DNA of 64,000 bases from Glycine soja. Lineage: Eukaryota > Streptophyta > Magnoliopsida > Fabales > Fabaceae. A program made the translations under genes and the position numbers. The notes below the pieces were generated by a model. It did not search any database and was not told the DNA's origin. It was given only the letters and a program-made list of their open reading frames with translations. The stretch is from the NCBI RefSeq assembly GCF_004193775.1, contig NC_041021.1, positions 14,465,198 through 14,529,197 of the forward strand, given 5' to 3'. Shown here piece by piece: positions 23,390 through 34,667 of the stretch. The stretch's first letter is position 1; every line of letters starts with the position of its first letter.

Positions 23390-25500
23390 AACACGATTCT
23401 GCGTGAATGTTATTCCCATGTATTCCTAGAATAATATTACTAGGAATAATATTCCTAAAAGATTTCATAAAACTAACTTTCAAATTATTTAATCAAATCT
23501 ATTTATCTATAATAATAAATTTAAGAATTCAAAATTGGCGGGTAAAGAGATAAGTAGTTTCTCAATGATTGAATGTGTCAACATTTGATAATTTGTAATA
23601 AATTTGTTCAATTACAAACAAAATTTAAATTTTAAAAAATACATCTATGTCCCATTAACAAATATATTTGCAACAAATATAAATCCGAAGTCGATTCATG
23701 CTTAATTATCTTCGGTAAACCATTTTTTAATGCTTAGTTTGCAATTTGTTGTATAATTTTGAACTAAAAAACTGAATCCTTAATATAATAGATTTACCAA
23801 ATTGTAAATATAATTCAATTATAGATCAATTGGTATATTTTCGTTACCAAATTAATAAATTTCAATTAATTTGTCCATTAAATAATATATTTGAAACAAA
23901 TATGCATCCATTTTTTTAAAAATTAATTTTGAAATTAAAATTAAGTCATTTATAATTATCTTCAGTAAACGAATTGATTAATGCTTAGTTTGCCAATGAT
24001 TTTAAATTTTCAAACTAAGAAAATTAATCATTATTATAATAAATTTACCCAATTATAAGTAAATTAATTATAAATAATTTGTTGTATTTTTGTACCAAAT
24101 TTTTTATAAAGCTACTTTTTATTAATTGTTATAAAGTTATTTTATAATACTATTTTTATTAATTGATTTACGAAAATCAATTGAAGTAATCTATAAATCT
24201 TCGTGATGTCTTTTTATTGGTATTTTAAAAGACAATATTTATGTAGTTGGATAGAGATTTTTTTTATTGGTTAAAGAATTGATAAGATCAAAATTGTAAT
24301 TATGCGGGTCTTCTCTTTGATTCCTATTAAAATATACATAAATCAATTATTATCAATTGTTTATACGCAAAAGACAAAATTAATCTAATTGGTTGTATTT
24401 TCTTTACCCCCACAACTGTCGTTTCAAGGCCACTCTATTTGGAGCTTTAGTGGATGAGTTAAACTCATTATTTGCAGGTGGCAAGTCAACAATATTGTAA
24501 TTATTGTGCTCTTCTTTAAAGCCAAGACTTGAGAAGGTATATATGATTGTTATAAGAAAAACTACATTTTCATTAACCAATTCATGATGTATCTAATATT
24601 TTATTTATATTTGTAATAGCGATAAAAAAAAAAAAAACACTAAGTACCTCCCGTCTTCATTAAACAATCATATTTATCTATATATACTTTTATATGAATT
24701 TAATTTCTATTTTAATTTTTTATATCAATTCTATCTGGTGTATATTTTAGTTGGATGATATAATAAATTTTAGTATATTTTATAATTTCTTAAAATATTT
24801 GTAACAAAAATTCATCCTTTTGATTTGAAAGAAAAAAAGTGAGAGGATAAATATATTAAAATATTAAATTCTTTTTTATTTTATCATATAAATAGAATTT
24901 AAAGGTTATTATAATGGTATAATAATAAATAATTAGATTATATATATAATATCACTTTCTTAAAATGTTGATGTGCTAATGGTAAATATCATAATATTAG
25001 AATCATATATATTTTCAAATAAGAAGTTAATTATGTCACAAAATTTAATTATGGTAAATATCATTAAATTTTGATAATACTATTATATGAATAATTTACT
25101 TTTTTGAATATATTTTTAATTTTTCTGATGATTTATGACTATAATTATGTTTTATAAAAGATCTTTGAATAGATTTAAATTTAATTAATAAAGAATTTTT
25201 ATTCAATATTATTTATTTAACAATTTTCAAATTAATTAAAGCGTGGGTATCAGAATACCTACTATCATCCTTATGAGTATTTATGTCGTGTACGACATGT
25301 GTTGATTGAATTTAAATTTTAATTTAAAAATATAAAATTTCAAATAAAAAACTAAAAATAAGTATTTTTTGAATATATGTTCATACTAAAAGAAACTTAT
25401 AGCCTAGATGTATAGTATACAAAAATAATTTGAAATATATATTTATATTGAAAAAAATGAGAACAATTTACTTAATATATAATTCAAAGTATTTGAGTAA
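23390..25500. repeat. Diverged tandem duplication, copy 1
   Basis: This block is clearly homologous to 26330-31065 in the same orientation. Shared landmarks include TCCTTAATATAATAGATTT, AATTATCTTCGGTAAA, the exon-like stretch around GATGAGTTAAACTCATTA, ATGTTGATGTGCTAATGGTAA and CATACTAAAAGAAACTT. Differences are many (small indels, substitutions), so the duplication is old. Copy 1 lacks the Mutator-type insertions found in copy 2 and therefore serves as the empty-site reference. Confidence 0.75.
24417..24540 (+). pseudogene. RPA1-like OB-fold exon fragment, copy 1
   Basis: The plus strand reads CRFKATLFGALVDELNSLFA and then GGKSTIL before a stop. This resembles an OB-fold segment of replication protein A 70-kDa (RPA1)-like proteins, which bind single-stranded DNA. 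Plant genomes carry many such fragments, some in Helitrons. Only about 28 codons are open, with no flanking OB-fold. Recognition is from memory and moderate. Confidence 0.45.
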
Positions 25501-25670
25501 TTTGAAAATACAAATACTCATGGGTGCGGGGTTCCTTATTATGGGTCTCTGACCTGGTAATAAGTGGATATGCATTAAATTATCCAATTTCAATCTGCAG
25601 TGGGTTTTACCCAATATTATTGAAGAAAACATTTTAAGGCTATTTTCTAATAAAAGTATATTTAATAAAG

Positions 25671-26412
25671 GAGGCATTTGATTTATGGAATGTTTTGAGA
25701 TTCTGGAAATGTGGAGATGGAAATGTATATTCTCACCTTTGTCTGTATATAATAAAAAAAAAAATTCTTAGGTATCTCTTGGAAAGTGAGATGTTCATGT
25801 TTAATTAAGTTAATTTTGTATTGAAATGATTCTTATAAAAGAGAGTGAGAATATGGATTACAATGTGCTCAATTTCAATACCTATTATCTCATTATCTAG
25901 AACTCATATTTTAGATTTTTTTTGTTTTAATGCGAATTTCACTTTACATCTTTCTCTATGATTTTTCTCAATTTGTTTCCTTTCCAATCAAAGTTTTATT
26001 GCACATGTCTTTTTGTGTTGTTTGTTCTTTATAAATTGAATGGGATATTTTGGTGCTATATTTCTTAAATAGTAAGACCTGGTTAAGGACTTTATTGAAA
26101 AAAAAAAAAACAAAAGACTCTTCATAGTTATTTGTAAACTGGAGTGTCTAGCACCAAGTTTTGTTGTGTAGGTGCATATATAAGTTATTTAGTATATAAA
26201 AGGATGTTTTAGTAATATAATATGCATTCTAGGAAAAATAACGTGAACCAAACACATTTTTAAATTTTCCTAAGAATATAAAAAAGATTCACAACCAATT
26301 AATTTTCATAGTTAAGCAAACATATTTTTCTTGAAATACCAGAAATGTCATTCCCATCTAATATTCTTAGGAATAACATTAATCCTAGAAGATTAAGTGA
26401 AACAAATGCCCT
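25671..26412. mobile_element. Possible TIR element with GGCATTTG ends
   Basis: The left edge reads GAGGCATTTGATTTATGG and the right edge, in complement, GAGGGCATTTGTTTCACTT. This gives an imperfect inverted repeat of about 18 bp around 740 bp of AT-rich, non-coding DNA containing TTCTAGG/CCTAGAA-type words. I could not settle a target duplication, so the boundaries are approximate. A PIF/Harbinger- or hAT-type non-autonomous element is possible. Confidence 0.35.
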
Positions 26413-27416
26413 CAAAATATTTATTCAAATCTAAAATAATAAATTTAAGAATCCAAAATCAAGTTTCAAAGACACATGGTGAAATTAGGTAGCTTCTTAA
26501 GGTTTGGATGACTGTGTTATTATTTGGTGGTTTATAATAATTTTTTTTGGTTACAAATCAAATTTAAATTTAAATTTAAATTAATTAATTTATGTCCATT
26601 AAAAATATATTTGCAAAAAATAAAAATCCAAATTAAAGTTTATTCGTGCTTAATTATCTTCGGTAAAAAAATTTTAATGCTTAATTTGCAATTGATTCTA
26701 TAATTTTTAACCAAAAACTGAATCCTTAATATAATAGATTTGCCAAATTGTAAATGTAATTCAATTATAAATCAATTGGTATATTTTAGTTACGAAATTA
26801 ATAAATTTCAATTAGTCTGTCCATAAAATAATATGTTTGTAACAAACATGAATCTAAAAATTTATTTTGAAATTAAAATTAAATTATTTATAATTATCTT
26901 CAGTAAATCAATGGATGAATGCTTAATTTGAAAATGATTTTGAATTTTTGAACTAAATAAATGAATCATTATTATAATAGATTTACCCAATTATAAGTAA
27001 ATTAATTATACAAAATATTGTTATATTTTGGTTACAAATTTTTTTATTAAGATATTTTTTGTTAATTTCTATAAAGTTTGTTTTATAAATCTATTTTTAT
27101 AAATTGATTTACAAAAAATTAATTGAAGTAGTCTATAAATCTTCGTGATGCTTTTTTATGTGATTGATTTTTTGAAAAGAGAAAATTTATGTGGTTGGTT
27201 TGAGGTTTTCTTGATTGGCTAGAGAATTGACAAGTTCAAAATTGTAATTATGAAAGTTTTACTTTCTGTTCTTATTAAAATCATACATAAATCATTTGTT
27301 ATACGCATCTTACCTTCGGGCATGATTTAACGATTTATGCTTTTAAAAGACAAAATTAATGTGATTGGTTAGAGTGTTTTTTATGTGATTGGTTTTTATT
27401 TTCATTACTTCACAAC

Positions 27417-27550
27417 TATCGTTTCAAGGCTGCTCTTTGGAGCTTTAATGGATGAGTTAAACTCATTAGCTGCAAGTGGCAAGTCAACAAATTTTGTAGT
27501 TATTGTGCTCTTCTTCAAAGTCAAGACTTTGGGAGGTAAATATGATTGTT
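27417..27550 (+). pseudogene. RPA1-like OB-fold exon fragment, copy 2
   Basis: The paralogue of the fragment at 24417, here open slightly longer: LLFGALMDELNSLAASGKS followed by NFVVIVLFFKVKTLGGK, the wording of an RPA1-like OB-fold strand pair. A 2-bp deletion relative to copy 1 (GCTCTTTGG against ACTCTATTTGG) shifts the frame upstream, so neither copy can encode the original protein. The ATG at 27385 is not a believable start. Confidence 0.45.
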
Positions 27551-27905
27551 ATCTACATTTTCATTAACCAATTCAAGGTTTATCTAATATTTTATTTATA
27601 TTTGTATTAGCAAACAAAAACATTAAGTACCGTATATCTTCATTAACCAAACATATTTATCTATATATACTTTTATAAAATTTAATTTCTATTTTATTTT
27701 TATATTTGGTGTATATTTTAGTTAGATAATATAATAAATTGTATTATATTTTATAATTATTTAAAATAGTTCTACAAAAATTTATTCTTTTGATTTGGAA
27801 AGAAAAAAGTGAGAGAAAAAATATATTAAAATATAAAAGTCTTTTTATTTTATAATATAAATATAATTTAAAGGTTATTATAATGGTATAATAATAAATA
27901 ACAAG

Positions 27906-27906
<1 letters not shown>

Positions 27907-27973
<67 letters not shown>
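27907..27973. repeat. (AT)n microsatellite, about 66 bp
   Basis: A long alternating AT tract. The homologous place in copy 1 (about 24937-24950) has only a short ATATATATA, so the tract expanded after the duplication. Confidence 0.9.
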
Positions 27974-27977
<4 letters not shown>

Positions 27978-28141
27978 CACTTTCTTAAAATGTTGATGTG
28001 CTAATGGTAAATATCTTAATACTAAAATCATATAAAATTTCAAGTTAGAAGTTAATTATGTCACAAAAGTAATAATTTGTAATTAAATTTTTATAATACT
28101 ATTATATGAATATAATTTTTTGAATACATTTAAATTTTTTT

Positions 28142-28549
28142 GACTTAGTTAGGTTTTTCATACTTGGAATATAGGTCGTTTTTAGATTACTATCTAATAT
28201 TTATTTTTTTCACCCAAATACTTGAAAAAAAATATAATTTTATTTTACTATCTGTCATTAGTCATCTTTCGTTAAATGATGATGTGATAGACAAAGTGTC
28301 ACGTCATCATGTCTTATCACGAATACCTCATTGTCATGTCATCACCTTTAATGATATGGCAATGACGTGTCAATGACAAAGTGTGATCAAGTGATACTTC
28401 GTTCGTCACATCATCACTTAACGAAAGGCGATTAGTGGCAGGTAGTAAAATGAAACTAATTTTTTTTAGGTAGTTATTTGACAAAAAATGAATTTTTAAG
28501 TAGTAATCGAGAAACCGTTATTTTCAGGTATGAAAAACTTAATTAAGCC
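28142..28549. mobile_element. MULE-type MITE 1
   Basis: Long inverted terminal repeats: the left end GACTTAGTTAGGTTTTTCATAC pairs with the right end in complement, GGCTTAATTAAGTTTTTCATAC. The pairing continues inward through CACCCAAATAC, TTTACTATCTG and a GTGATGTG/CACATCAC-type core. About 408 bp, non-coding. The ends match those of the Pack-MULE at 29685. The immediate flanks do not form a 9-bp duplication by themselves. Confidence 0.7.
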
Positions 28550-29141
28550 AATCTGAAAAATAATTTTTTAGTTAACAAATGATAAGGAGGAGTTTTATCA
28601 AAATAAATAATTTAATTTCAGATAAAAATGATAAATTTTATTGTTTTATTAAAAATAAAAATAAAAATGGTAATCATAAATTTAAGTTATATTTAAAAGC
28701 AAATTTTATAAGTCAATAAGAAAAAATCGTTTCTCAAACACTTTTATTTTGATCAAATATTTGTAAACTTATCAAAAAAATTAAAAATTAATTAACATAA
28801 CTTGATGAGCATATATGTAATTTACTTTATTCTATTTTTTAAAGATAATTCCTCATTCAAAATAAGAATATACATTAAATTAATAAGATTTTTTATTGGT
28901 AGGAATAAAAAAAATACTATTTGAAATTTACAATCACTCACCTATAAATTTATCATATTTAATAAACTGGACTAGATTAATAAGATGGTATTAAGAGTGA
29001 AATGAAAGAGTTAAAATGCATGCATTTAATATCTGGATAAAGCTAAAAGAGAACCCAAAGAATAGTGAAGGAAGAGTGATGGAAGACATAACATGTTACA
29101 TGTGTAAATTGATCATAGACTGCAAAACACCAATTATATAT
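28550..29141. other. AT-rich segment between two MITEs
   Basis: About 590 bp with no gene. It has no counterpart in duplication copy 1, so it came in with, or between, the two flanking MITEs. Confidence 0.5.
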
Positions 29142-29542
29142 GATTTAAATAAGTTTTTCATACCTAAAAAATAGACGATTTTCAAATTACTACCTAAAAA
29201 TTCATTTTTTTCCAATCAAGTACCTGAAAACATTTTCAATTTCATTTTACTATATGTCATTAGCTGTCTTCCATTAAGTGATGATGTAACAGACAGAGTG
29301 TCATGTCTTCACGCATTGTCACTGACACATTATTGGCGCTGATGATGTGGCAATGAGGTGTCTATAATAAGGTGTGATGATGTGACACTTTGTCTGTCAT
29401 GTCATCACTTAACAGAAGGTGACTAACAGTACGTAGTAAAATGAAACTGAAATTATTTTCAGGTACTTGGGTGAAAAAAATGAATGTTAGGCAGTAATAT
29501 GAAAATAACCTATATGTCAGGTATGAAAATCTTAATCAAGCC
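29142..29542. mobile_element. MULE-type MITE 2
   Basis: About 401 bp with the same terminal family: the left end GATTTAAATAAGTTTTTCATACC and the right end in complement GGCTTGATTAAGATTTTCATACC. Internal sequence parallels MITE 1 (TACTATATGTCATTAGC, GATGATGTAACAGACAGAGTG). It is non-coding. On its right, homology to duplication copy 1 resumes at once (TTTTCTGATG). Confidence 0.7.
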
Positions 29543-29684
29543 TAAAATTTTCTGATGTTTTATGACTATAATTATGCTTTTATAGAAGATCTTTGAATGA
29601 AAACAATAAAAGATCTTTTGAATAAATTTAAATTTAATTGTTATAGTATTTTTAATTATTATTATTTATTTAACATTGTTTATA

Positions 29685-30799
29685 GGCTTAATTAAGTTTT
29701 TCATATCTCAAATATAACATGCTCTCAAAAAACTACCTAACATTCATTCTTTTCACCCAGATACCTAAAAAAATTTTGCATTTTATTTTATTATCTGTTG
29801 TTAGTCTGCATTTGTTAAGTGATGATGCAGCAGACGGAGTGCCACGTCATCTTGCCGAGTCACTAAACACATAGGCATAGGCGTCCATGTCATTAATTTT
29901 TGTTTTTTTAATTAAAAAAATGAAATCCAAAAAAGAGAGCAGCACCATCCGTGGTGGTGTGAGAGGCGACGACAGAGCAACTCAAATAGAGGAACTTCAC
30001 CTTTGTCATTGTCGCCTTGCTACCGCCATTCCCCGCCACCCCAATAGCGACCGCAGAGTTGCCATTGGCAAGACCAACGCCGTTCTCGATATCGGAGACC
30101 CCCTTGTCAGCAAGAACCTTGGACTCAGTCTCAGGATGTTTGGCAGTAGTAATGTTGTAGGCGCTAGAATTCTTGGCACTCTTGTTCCTGCATAGGAAAA
30201 TGAAGAGGGGTAGAGCCCTTGAGGAGGTTGTCGGAGACGTTGAACTGGTCAAGGTTGAGTTTGTCTAGGTCGGGGATTCGATTAGAGAACTGGTTGTTTT
30301 CAAGAAATAGTTTTCAAGCAGGTGAGGTTGTTGAAGGCGGTGGGAAAGGACCCGAGAAAGTTGTTGAAGCCCATGTTCAAGAAAACTAGGTCCGCCAAAT
30401 CAAACAAAAAGGGTGGGATTTAGCCGCTGAGCAAGTTGTGCTGAATGTAGAGGTTGTGGAGGTTGACGCAAGGGGCCAGATCTAAAGAGAAACCAGGTTG
30501 AAGTAGGACGCCGAAGAGTGACACTGGAGAGGTGAAGCTCGATGACATGGTGCGGTTGAGAACCAAGACGGTGGCGGCGGCAACAGCAAATGACGTGGAC
30601 GCCCTATGTCTATGTGTTTAGTGACTAGGCAAAATGATGTGGCACTCCGTTTACCACGTCATTACTTAACGGATATAGACTAACGACAGGTAGTAAAATG
30701 AAATGCAAATTTTTTTTCTGGTATTTGGGTGAAAAAATGAATGTTAGGTAGTTTTTTGAAAACAAGCTATATTTCAGATATGAAAAACTTAATTAAGCC
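29685..30799 (-). mobile_element. Pack-MULE with perfect 9-bp target duplication
   Basis: A 1115-bp element starting GGCTTAATTAAGTTTTTCATA and ending in its complement, with terminal inverted repeats of roughly 200 bp (through CACTAAACACATAG on both sides). It is flanked by TTGTTTATA at 29676-29684 and at 30800-30808, a perfect 9-bp duplication as made by Mutator-like transposases. It carries no transposase. Its interior is GC-richer than its surroundings and reads as pieces of a receptor-like kinase gene on the minus strand, so it fits the Pack-MULE definition. It lies within duplication copy 2 and is younger than that duplication. Confidence 0.85.
29930..30560 (-). pseudogene. Captured receptor-like kinase fragment (RKL1/RLK902-like)
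   Basis: On the minus strand the first part (about 30560-30230) reads as leucine-rich repeats: NLHNLYIQHNLLSG, FLNMGFNNFLGSFP, AFNNLTCLK and then, in shifted frames, a PDLDKL-type stretch. The second part (about 30200-29960, in the 114-codon frame 29908-30252) reads LFIFLCRNKSAKNSSAYN, TTAKHPETESKVLADKGVSD, IENG. This is the end of a transmembrane helix and the juxtamembrane segment of plant inactive LRR receptor kinases. The parent's region between the last repeat and the membrane helix is missing. Several stops and frame changes break the reading. The kinase domain was not captured. Confidence 0.7.
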
Positions 30800-31065
30800 T
30801 TGTTTATATTAATAAAAGTGTGGATAACATATATGGGTATGGACATTTAGGTAGCTACCGCCGAAAAGGATAGACATTAAAATTACTATTGAGTGGGAAT
30901 CGATCATGAATATTTATTAAAATATAAAATTTTAAATAATTAAAACTTAAAATAAATATTTTTTATTATATGTTCATACTAAAAGAAACTTGTAACCTAG
31001 GTGTATATTATTCATAAATAATTTGAAATATATATTCATACCAAAAACAAATTAGAACAATTTAT

Positions 31066-31545
31066 TCAGTATTGTAAGGGGTTCATAAATTGACATGGCA
31101 AGTGACATGACATTGGAATATACATGTCAGCCCTCCTCATCAGCCCTACTACAGGAACATGGACCCAACTCCCTTAGCAGCTAGGCTAGTGGGTCCAATA
31201 GGCTATTAATATATCTAAATTATAATGATAATGTTATTATCCTCTTTTCAAATTACAAGCATACCACTTATCTAGTAGCCACAAATTATATATGAGTTTG
31301 TGACAACCCCGATAATCAAGGACCCAAGGTTCTCATCCAAGGCTATAAATATCAGGTTCTATCTCCCATTTTCATTCATTCTCAGACTCATGTACTTACT
31401 TGAGCACCTGAGTCATTTGTTTTGTATTTTCACCTTGTGTTTTCCATTTGGAGGACATATATAAATCTAATATGGGAGATTGTGGAGCTCATCTTGACTA
31501 CGTCAACCCTAACTAGTCCGCTCCATATTTTGATAAGTACACTTA
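31066..31545. other. Unclassified insertion with promoter-like sequence
   Basis: Absent from duplication copy 1, which runs straight through this point. It starts near TGTAAGGGGTTCATAAATTG and contains GGCTATAAATATCAGG (TATA-like, about 31342) followed by a CATTCATTCTC-type leader and a TGGAGGACATATATAAAT stretch. This looks like the promoter/leader part of an LTR, but I found no clean target duplication or CA end. Confidence 0.4.
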
Positions 31546-31599
31546 ATATATAATTTAGAGTATTTAAGTAATTTAGAGTATTTAAGTACACTTAATATC

Positions 31600-31912
31600 C
31601 TTTTTGTCCTTTAACATTTATTAAATTTTATTTTTAATTTTTTCTTTTTAAGTCAATTTTTTTTACATATGATAGGGTTTTCTCATTTTTATCTTTTTAT
31701 TATATATGATATTCATAGTGATATATAATAAGTTTATGTTATTTTGTTTGGATACCTTATAAATAAAAACTATAAGTATTTAAAATTAATTTAATACTAA
31801 AATTATTATATATACTACAAAAATATATTTTTTATCAAGAAAATAAAATTAAAATTTGTATAAAAACATTACACAAATATGTCCATTTATGTAATTTTAC
31901 ATTTTTTCTTAG
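31600..31912. other. AT-rich spacer
   Basis: About 300 bp of AT-rich sequence between duplication copy 2 and the Copia fragment. I see nothing in it. Confidence 0.5.
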
Positions 31913-32165
31913 TGTTAGTTAGTTGGTTGGAAGTTAAGTTAGTTTAGTTGGTTGAAACTAATAGTTAGTTGGAAGTTAGTTGTTGTATATGTGTATATAC
32001 AACCATTTGCACAAATCAAGATGTAACTTTGAGAATTAATCTTTCAATACATAGAACTCCATTCATTGCTTCCCTTTTTCTTTCTAAGCTTTTCCTACAA
32101 GTATACTTGGTTAACTCTACATTCAACAATGATAGACACAAGGTTTATGATGGTATCAAAACACT
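31913..32165 (+). mobile_element. Copia 5' LTR and degenerate primer site
   Basis: TGTTAGTTAGTTGG opens and CTACATTCAACA closes a 216-bp LTR-like block (31913-32128) with TG...CA ends. TGGTATCAAAAC at 32151-32162 resembles the initiator-tRNA-Met primer site TGGTATCAGAGC, but with two changes and 22 nt from the LTR end instead of the usual few. The short inter-LTR gap may be a small insertion. Confidence 0.55.
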
Positions 32166-32192
32166 AGTGCTCTACTGTGCCACTCCCTGATC

Positions 32193-33433
32193 TTGAACAT
32201 GAATCTTTTCTTTTCTTTCATTTTTTTCTTCATTATGACCAACGAGATTTCTCCACAAGACCTATCCCTGAATATCCACAACCCATACTACCTTCATCCA
32301 GGTGAAAATCCTACAAATGCATTGGTTTATGCAGTTCTTGATCCAACAAACTACAACTCATGGAGTCGTTCGATGCTTACTGCATCAAGTATGAAAAACA
32401 AAATCGAATTCATAGATGGATCAATCCAAAAGTGTGCATCAAATCATCCTCTTCATGCAGCTTGGAGGAGATGCAACAATATGGTGGTTTCCTGGCTTGT
32501 CCACTCAGTTTCACCCTCGATAAGGCAGAGTATCTTGTGGATGGATAATGCTAGAGACATTTGGAAGGACTTAAAGTCTAGATACTCACAAGGAGATCTA
32601 CTGAGAATTTCAAAATTGCAGCAAGAAATGGCTTCTATCAAACAAGGTGATCAAAGAATTATCGATTACTTCACAAAATTGAGAATTATTTGGGATGAAT
32701 TGGAAAGTTACAGGCTTGATCCAACATGTTCATGTGATCCAAAGTGTGTATGTGATGCTCTTACTAGTATGATAGAAAGAAAGTAACAAGATCCTATAAT
32801 GCAGTTTCTTAGAGGTTTAAATGATCAATTCAATACTGTGAAATTCAATGTATTAATGATGGACCCATTACCAAACATAGCCAAGGTTTTCTCATATGCT
32901 ATTCAGCAGGAAAGACAAATAAATAGCAATGAATTAACAGGAAGCATGAGTCTGATCAATGCAGCAGGCAACAATTCATCGAATTATAGGCCTTCATGTA
33001 CCTATTGTGGGAAAGATAATCACACTATGGTCCACCTCATAATTATCCTTCAAAAAGGGGAAAGGGAACTCAAAGCAATTCCGGCAAAGGAAACTTTGGA
33101 GCAAAAAGAAACAAGGTCTGCACACACTGTGGTCTTTCTAACCATACTATAGATGATTGCTACAAGAAGCATGGGTACCCACTTGGACACAAATTTTACA
33201 AGGTACAAAATCCAAACATCAACAATGTCAATACTAAAAGGGAAGAAGGTGATGGTTCACCCTTAGATCGAAATCAAGAGACACAAAATGTAGATGTAAG
33301 ATTAACTACTCAACAATATAAAGCCTTGATGTCATGGCTGCAACAACGAGCTCCAGCTCAAAGCAATTCACAAATAAATCAGATTGGTACAGTGACTAAC
33401 AAAGGCAGTATCTTATCTGTTACTTGTAGTGTT
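32193..33433 (+). pseudogene. Copia gag pseudogene
   Basis: The first 197 codons form a well-preserved Copia gag (Retrotran_gag_3/UBN2 type): NPYYLHPGENPTNALV, NYNSWSRSML, MVVSWLVHSVSPSIRQSI, DIWKDLKSRYSQGDLLRISK. An in-frame TAA at 32784-32786 stops it, and the same frame continues (LRGLNDQFNTVKFNVLMMDP). A frame change before 33116 leads to an intact CCHC knuckle, CTHCGLSNHTIDDC (from 33119), then HGYPLGHKFYK. At about 33434 the sequence jumps into an unrelated Tat-type gag, so protease onward is missing. The 69-aa 31969-32190 frame is a shadow. Confidence 0.8.
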
Positions 33434-34667
33434 AGCAAGACTAGCCAAGATGACCACAATGATGGAAGCCATGATGAGTATGAGAAAAATGATGGAGGTC
33501 AACACGGCTACAGTCATTGCGCAAGTATCGCCACTGAGGTGGACCTGACTCACCCACCTGGCCTCAATCAAGTAAATCATCTAGTTTCGGACATGGTTGG
33601 TCAGGGAGGTGAAGCATTGGGAAGTATGAGCGGCCCCCATTTTGTGCAGGTCTAGAGCAAGCATTCCTTCCCACCATATGGCTTGCCTCCTAACTATACA
33701 CCACCCAATGTTGCACACGCTCCCAGCGAGAATGTTGATAACTCTACTCCTATACCCATTGAGAGCCAACAAGCCCAATCTGGTCATACACAGGTCCCTC
33801 AACCCATGGGGAAGACACATGAAGTACCCCGAGACCATACTCTAGCCGACTTCGAGCCTCACCTTTGATATGCCACTGAGGGGCAAACATTTTGTGGCAT
33901 ACCCCTGCCGAACACTTTGGGGGGGCCTCAGTATCGCCCACAACCACAACCCTTGCATTTTGCGGTGGGAAGAGTCCCTCCTGCCTTGGTGAAAAGGGAA
34001 AAATTTGATCATATAGAAGAAAGGCTGAGGGTCATTAAAGGAGGCAAACATTATGCCTTTGCTGAAATGGCAGAGTTGTGCCTAGTGCCCGACGTGGTCA
34101 TTCCTCCGAAGTCCAAGGTGCCGGATTTCGATAAGTACAAGGGGACTACTTGCCCCAAGAATCACCTGAAGATGTACTGTAGGAAAATGGGGGCATACAC
34201 GAAAGATTAAAAATTGTTGATGCATTTATTCCAAGAAATTCTTACTGGGGCAGCCGTCACCTGGTATACTAATCTAGAACCTTCTTGGATCCATTCCTGG
34301 AAGGACCTAATGGTTGCCTTCATTAGGTAGTATCGGTACAATTCCAATATGGCCCCGGATAGAATGCAGCTACAGAACATGTGCAAGAGAGATAATGAAT
34401 CATTCAAAGAATACGCCCAGAGGTGGAGGGATCTGGCAGCTTAAGTAGTGCCCCCAATGATGGAAAGCGAGATGATAACAATGATAGTGGACACGTTACC
34501 AGTGTTCTACTATGAGAAGATGGTGGGTTACATGCCTTCAAGCTTTGCAGATTTAGTGTTTGCTGGCGAAAGGATCGAAGTGGGTCTGAGAAGAGGCAAA
34601 TTTGATTATGCTACTTCAATGAATAGAAAGCCTGGGGCAAATGGAGAGAATAAGAAGGAGGGAGGAA
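33434..34667 (+). pseudogene. Tat/Ogre-type Gypsy gag, 5' part
   Basis: In pieces across frames: ATEVDLTHPPGLNQ, PPYGLPPNYTPP, then KFDHIEERLRVIKGGKHYAF, VPDFDKYKGTTCPKNHLKMYCRKMGAY, AAVTWYTNLEP, WKDLMVAFIR, MQLQNMCKRDNESFKEYAQRWRDLAA. This is the retrotransposon gag of the Tat lineage (Ty3/Gypsy). It carries stops at about 33653, 33866, 34208, 34327 and 34442, so it is dead. The start fuses with Copia gag at 33434, and the reading is cut at 34667 by insertion of a SIRE-like Copia. The same gag resumes at 37861. Confidence 0.8.
34430..34667 (+). repeat. 238-bp direct repeat, left copy
   Basis: GATCTGGCAGCTTAAGTAG through GGAGGGAGGAA is repeated at 37861-38098 with about four substitutions seen by eye (for example GAAAGC/GAAAGT, GAGAAG/GAGAGG). 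The left copy runs into the Copia LTR; the right copy continues the gag. Confidence 0.9.

Larger units (their letters stand above)
26330..31065. repeat. Diverged tandem duplication, copy 2, with insertions
   Basis: Homologous to 23390-25500 through to CATACTAAAAGAAACTTGTAACC at about 30980. Compared with copy 1 it is enlarged by three insertions: an expanded (AT)n at 27907-27973, a pair of MULE-type MITEs (28142-29542) and a Pack-MULE (29685-30799). Copy homology resumes after each one. It may continue after a further insertion, since ACTTAATATATAATTTAGAG at 31550 matches copy 1 at about 25472. Confidence 0.75.

Noticed and set aside
27744..28043. 99-codon minus frame with an alternating Ile/Tyr run
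   Set aside because: Translation of the (AT)n tract.
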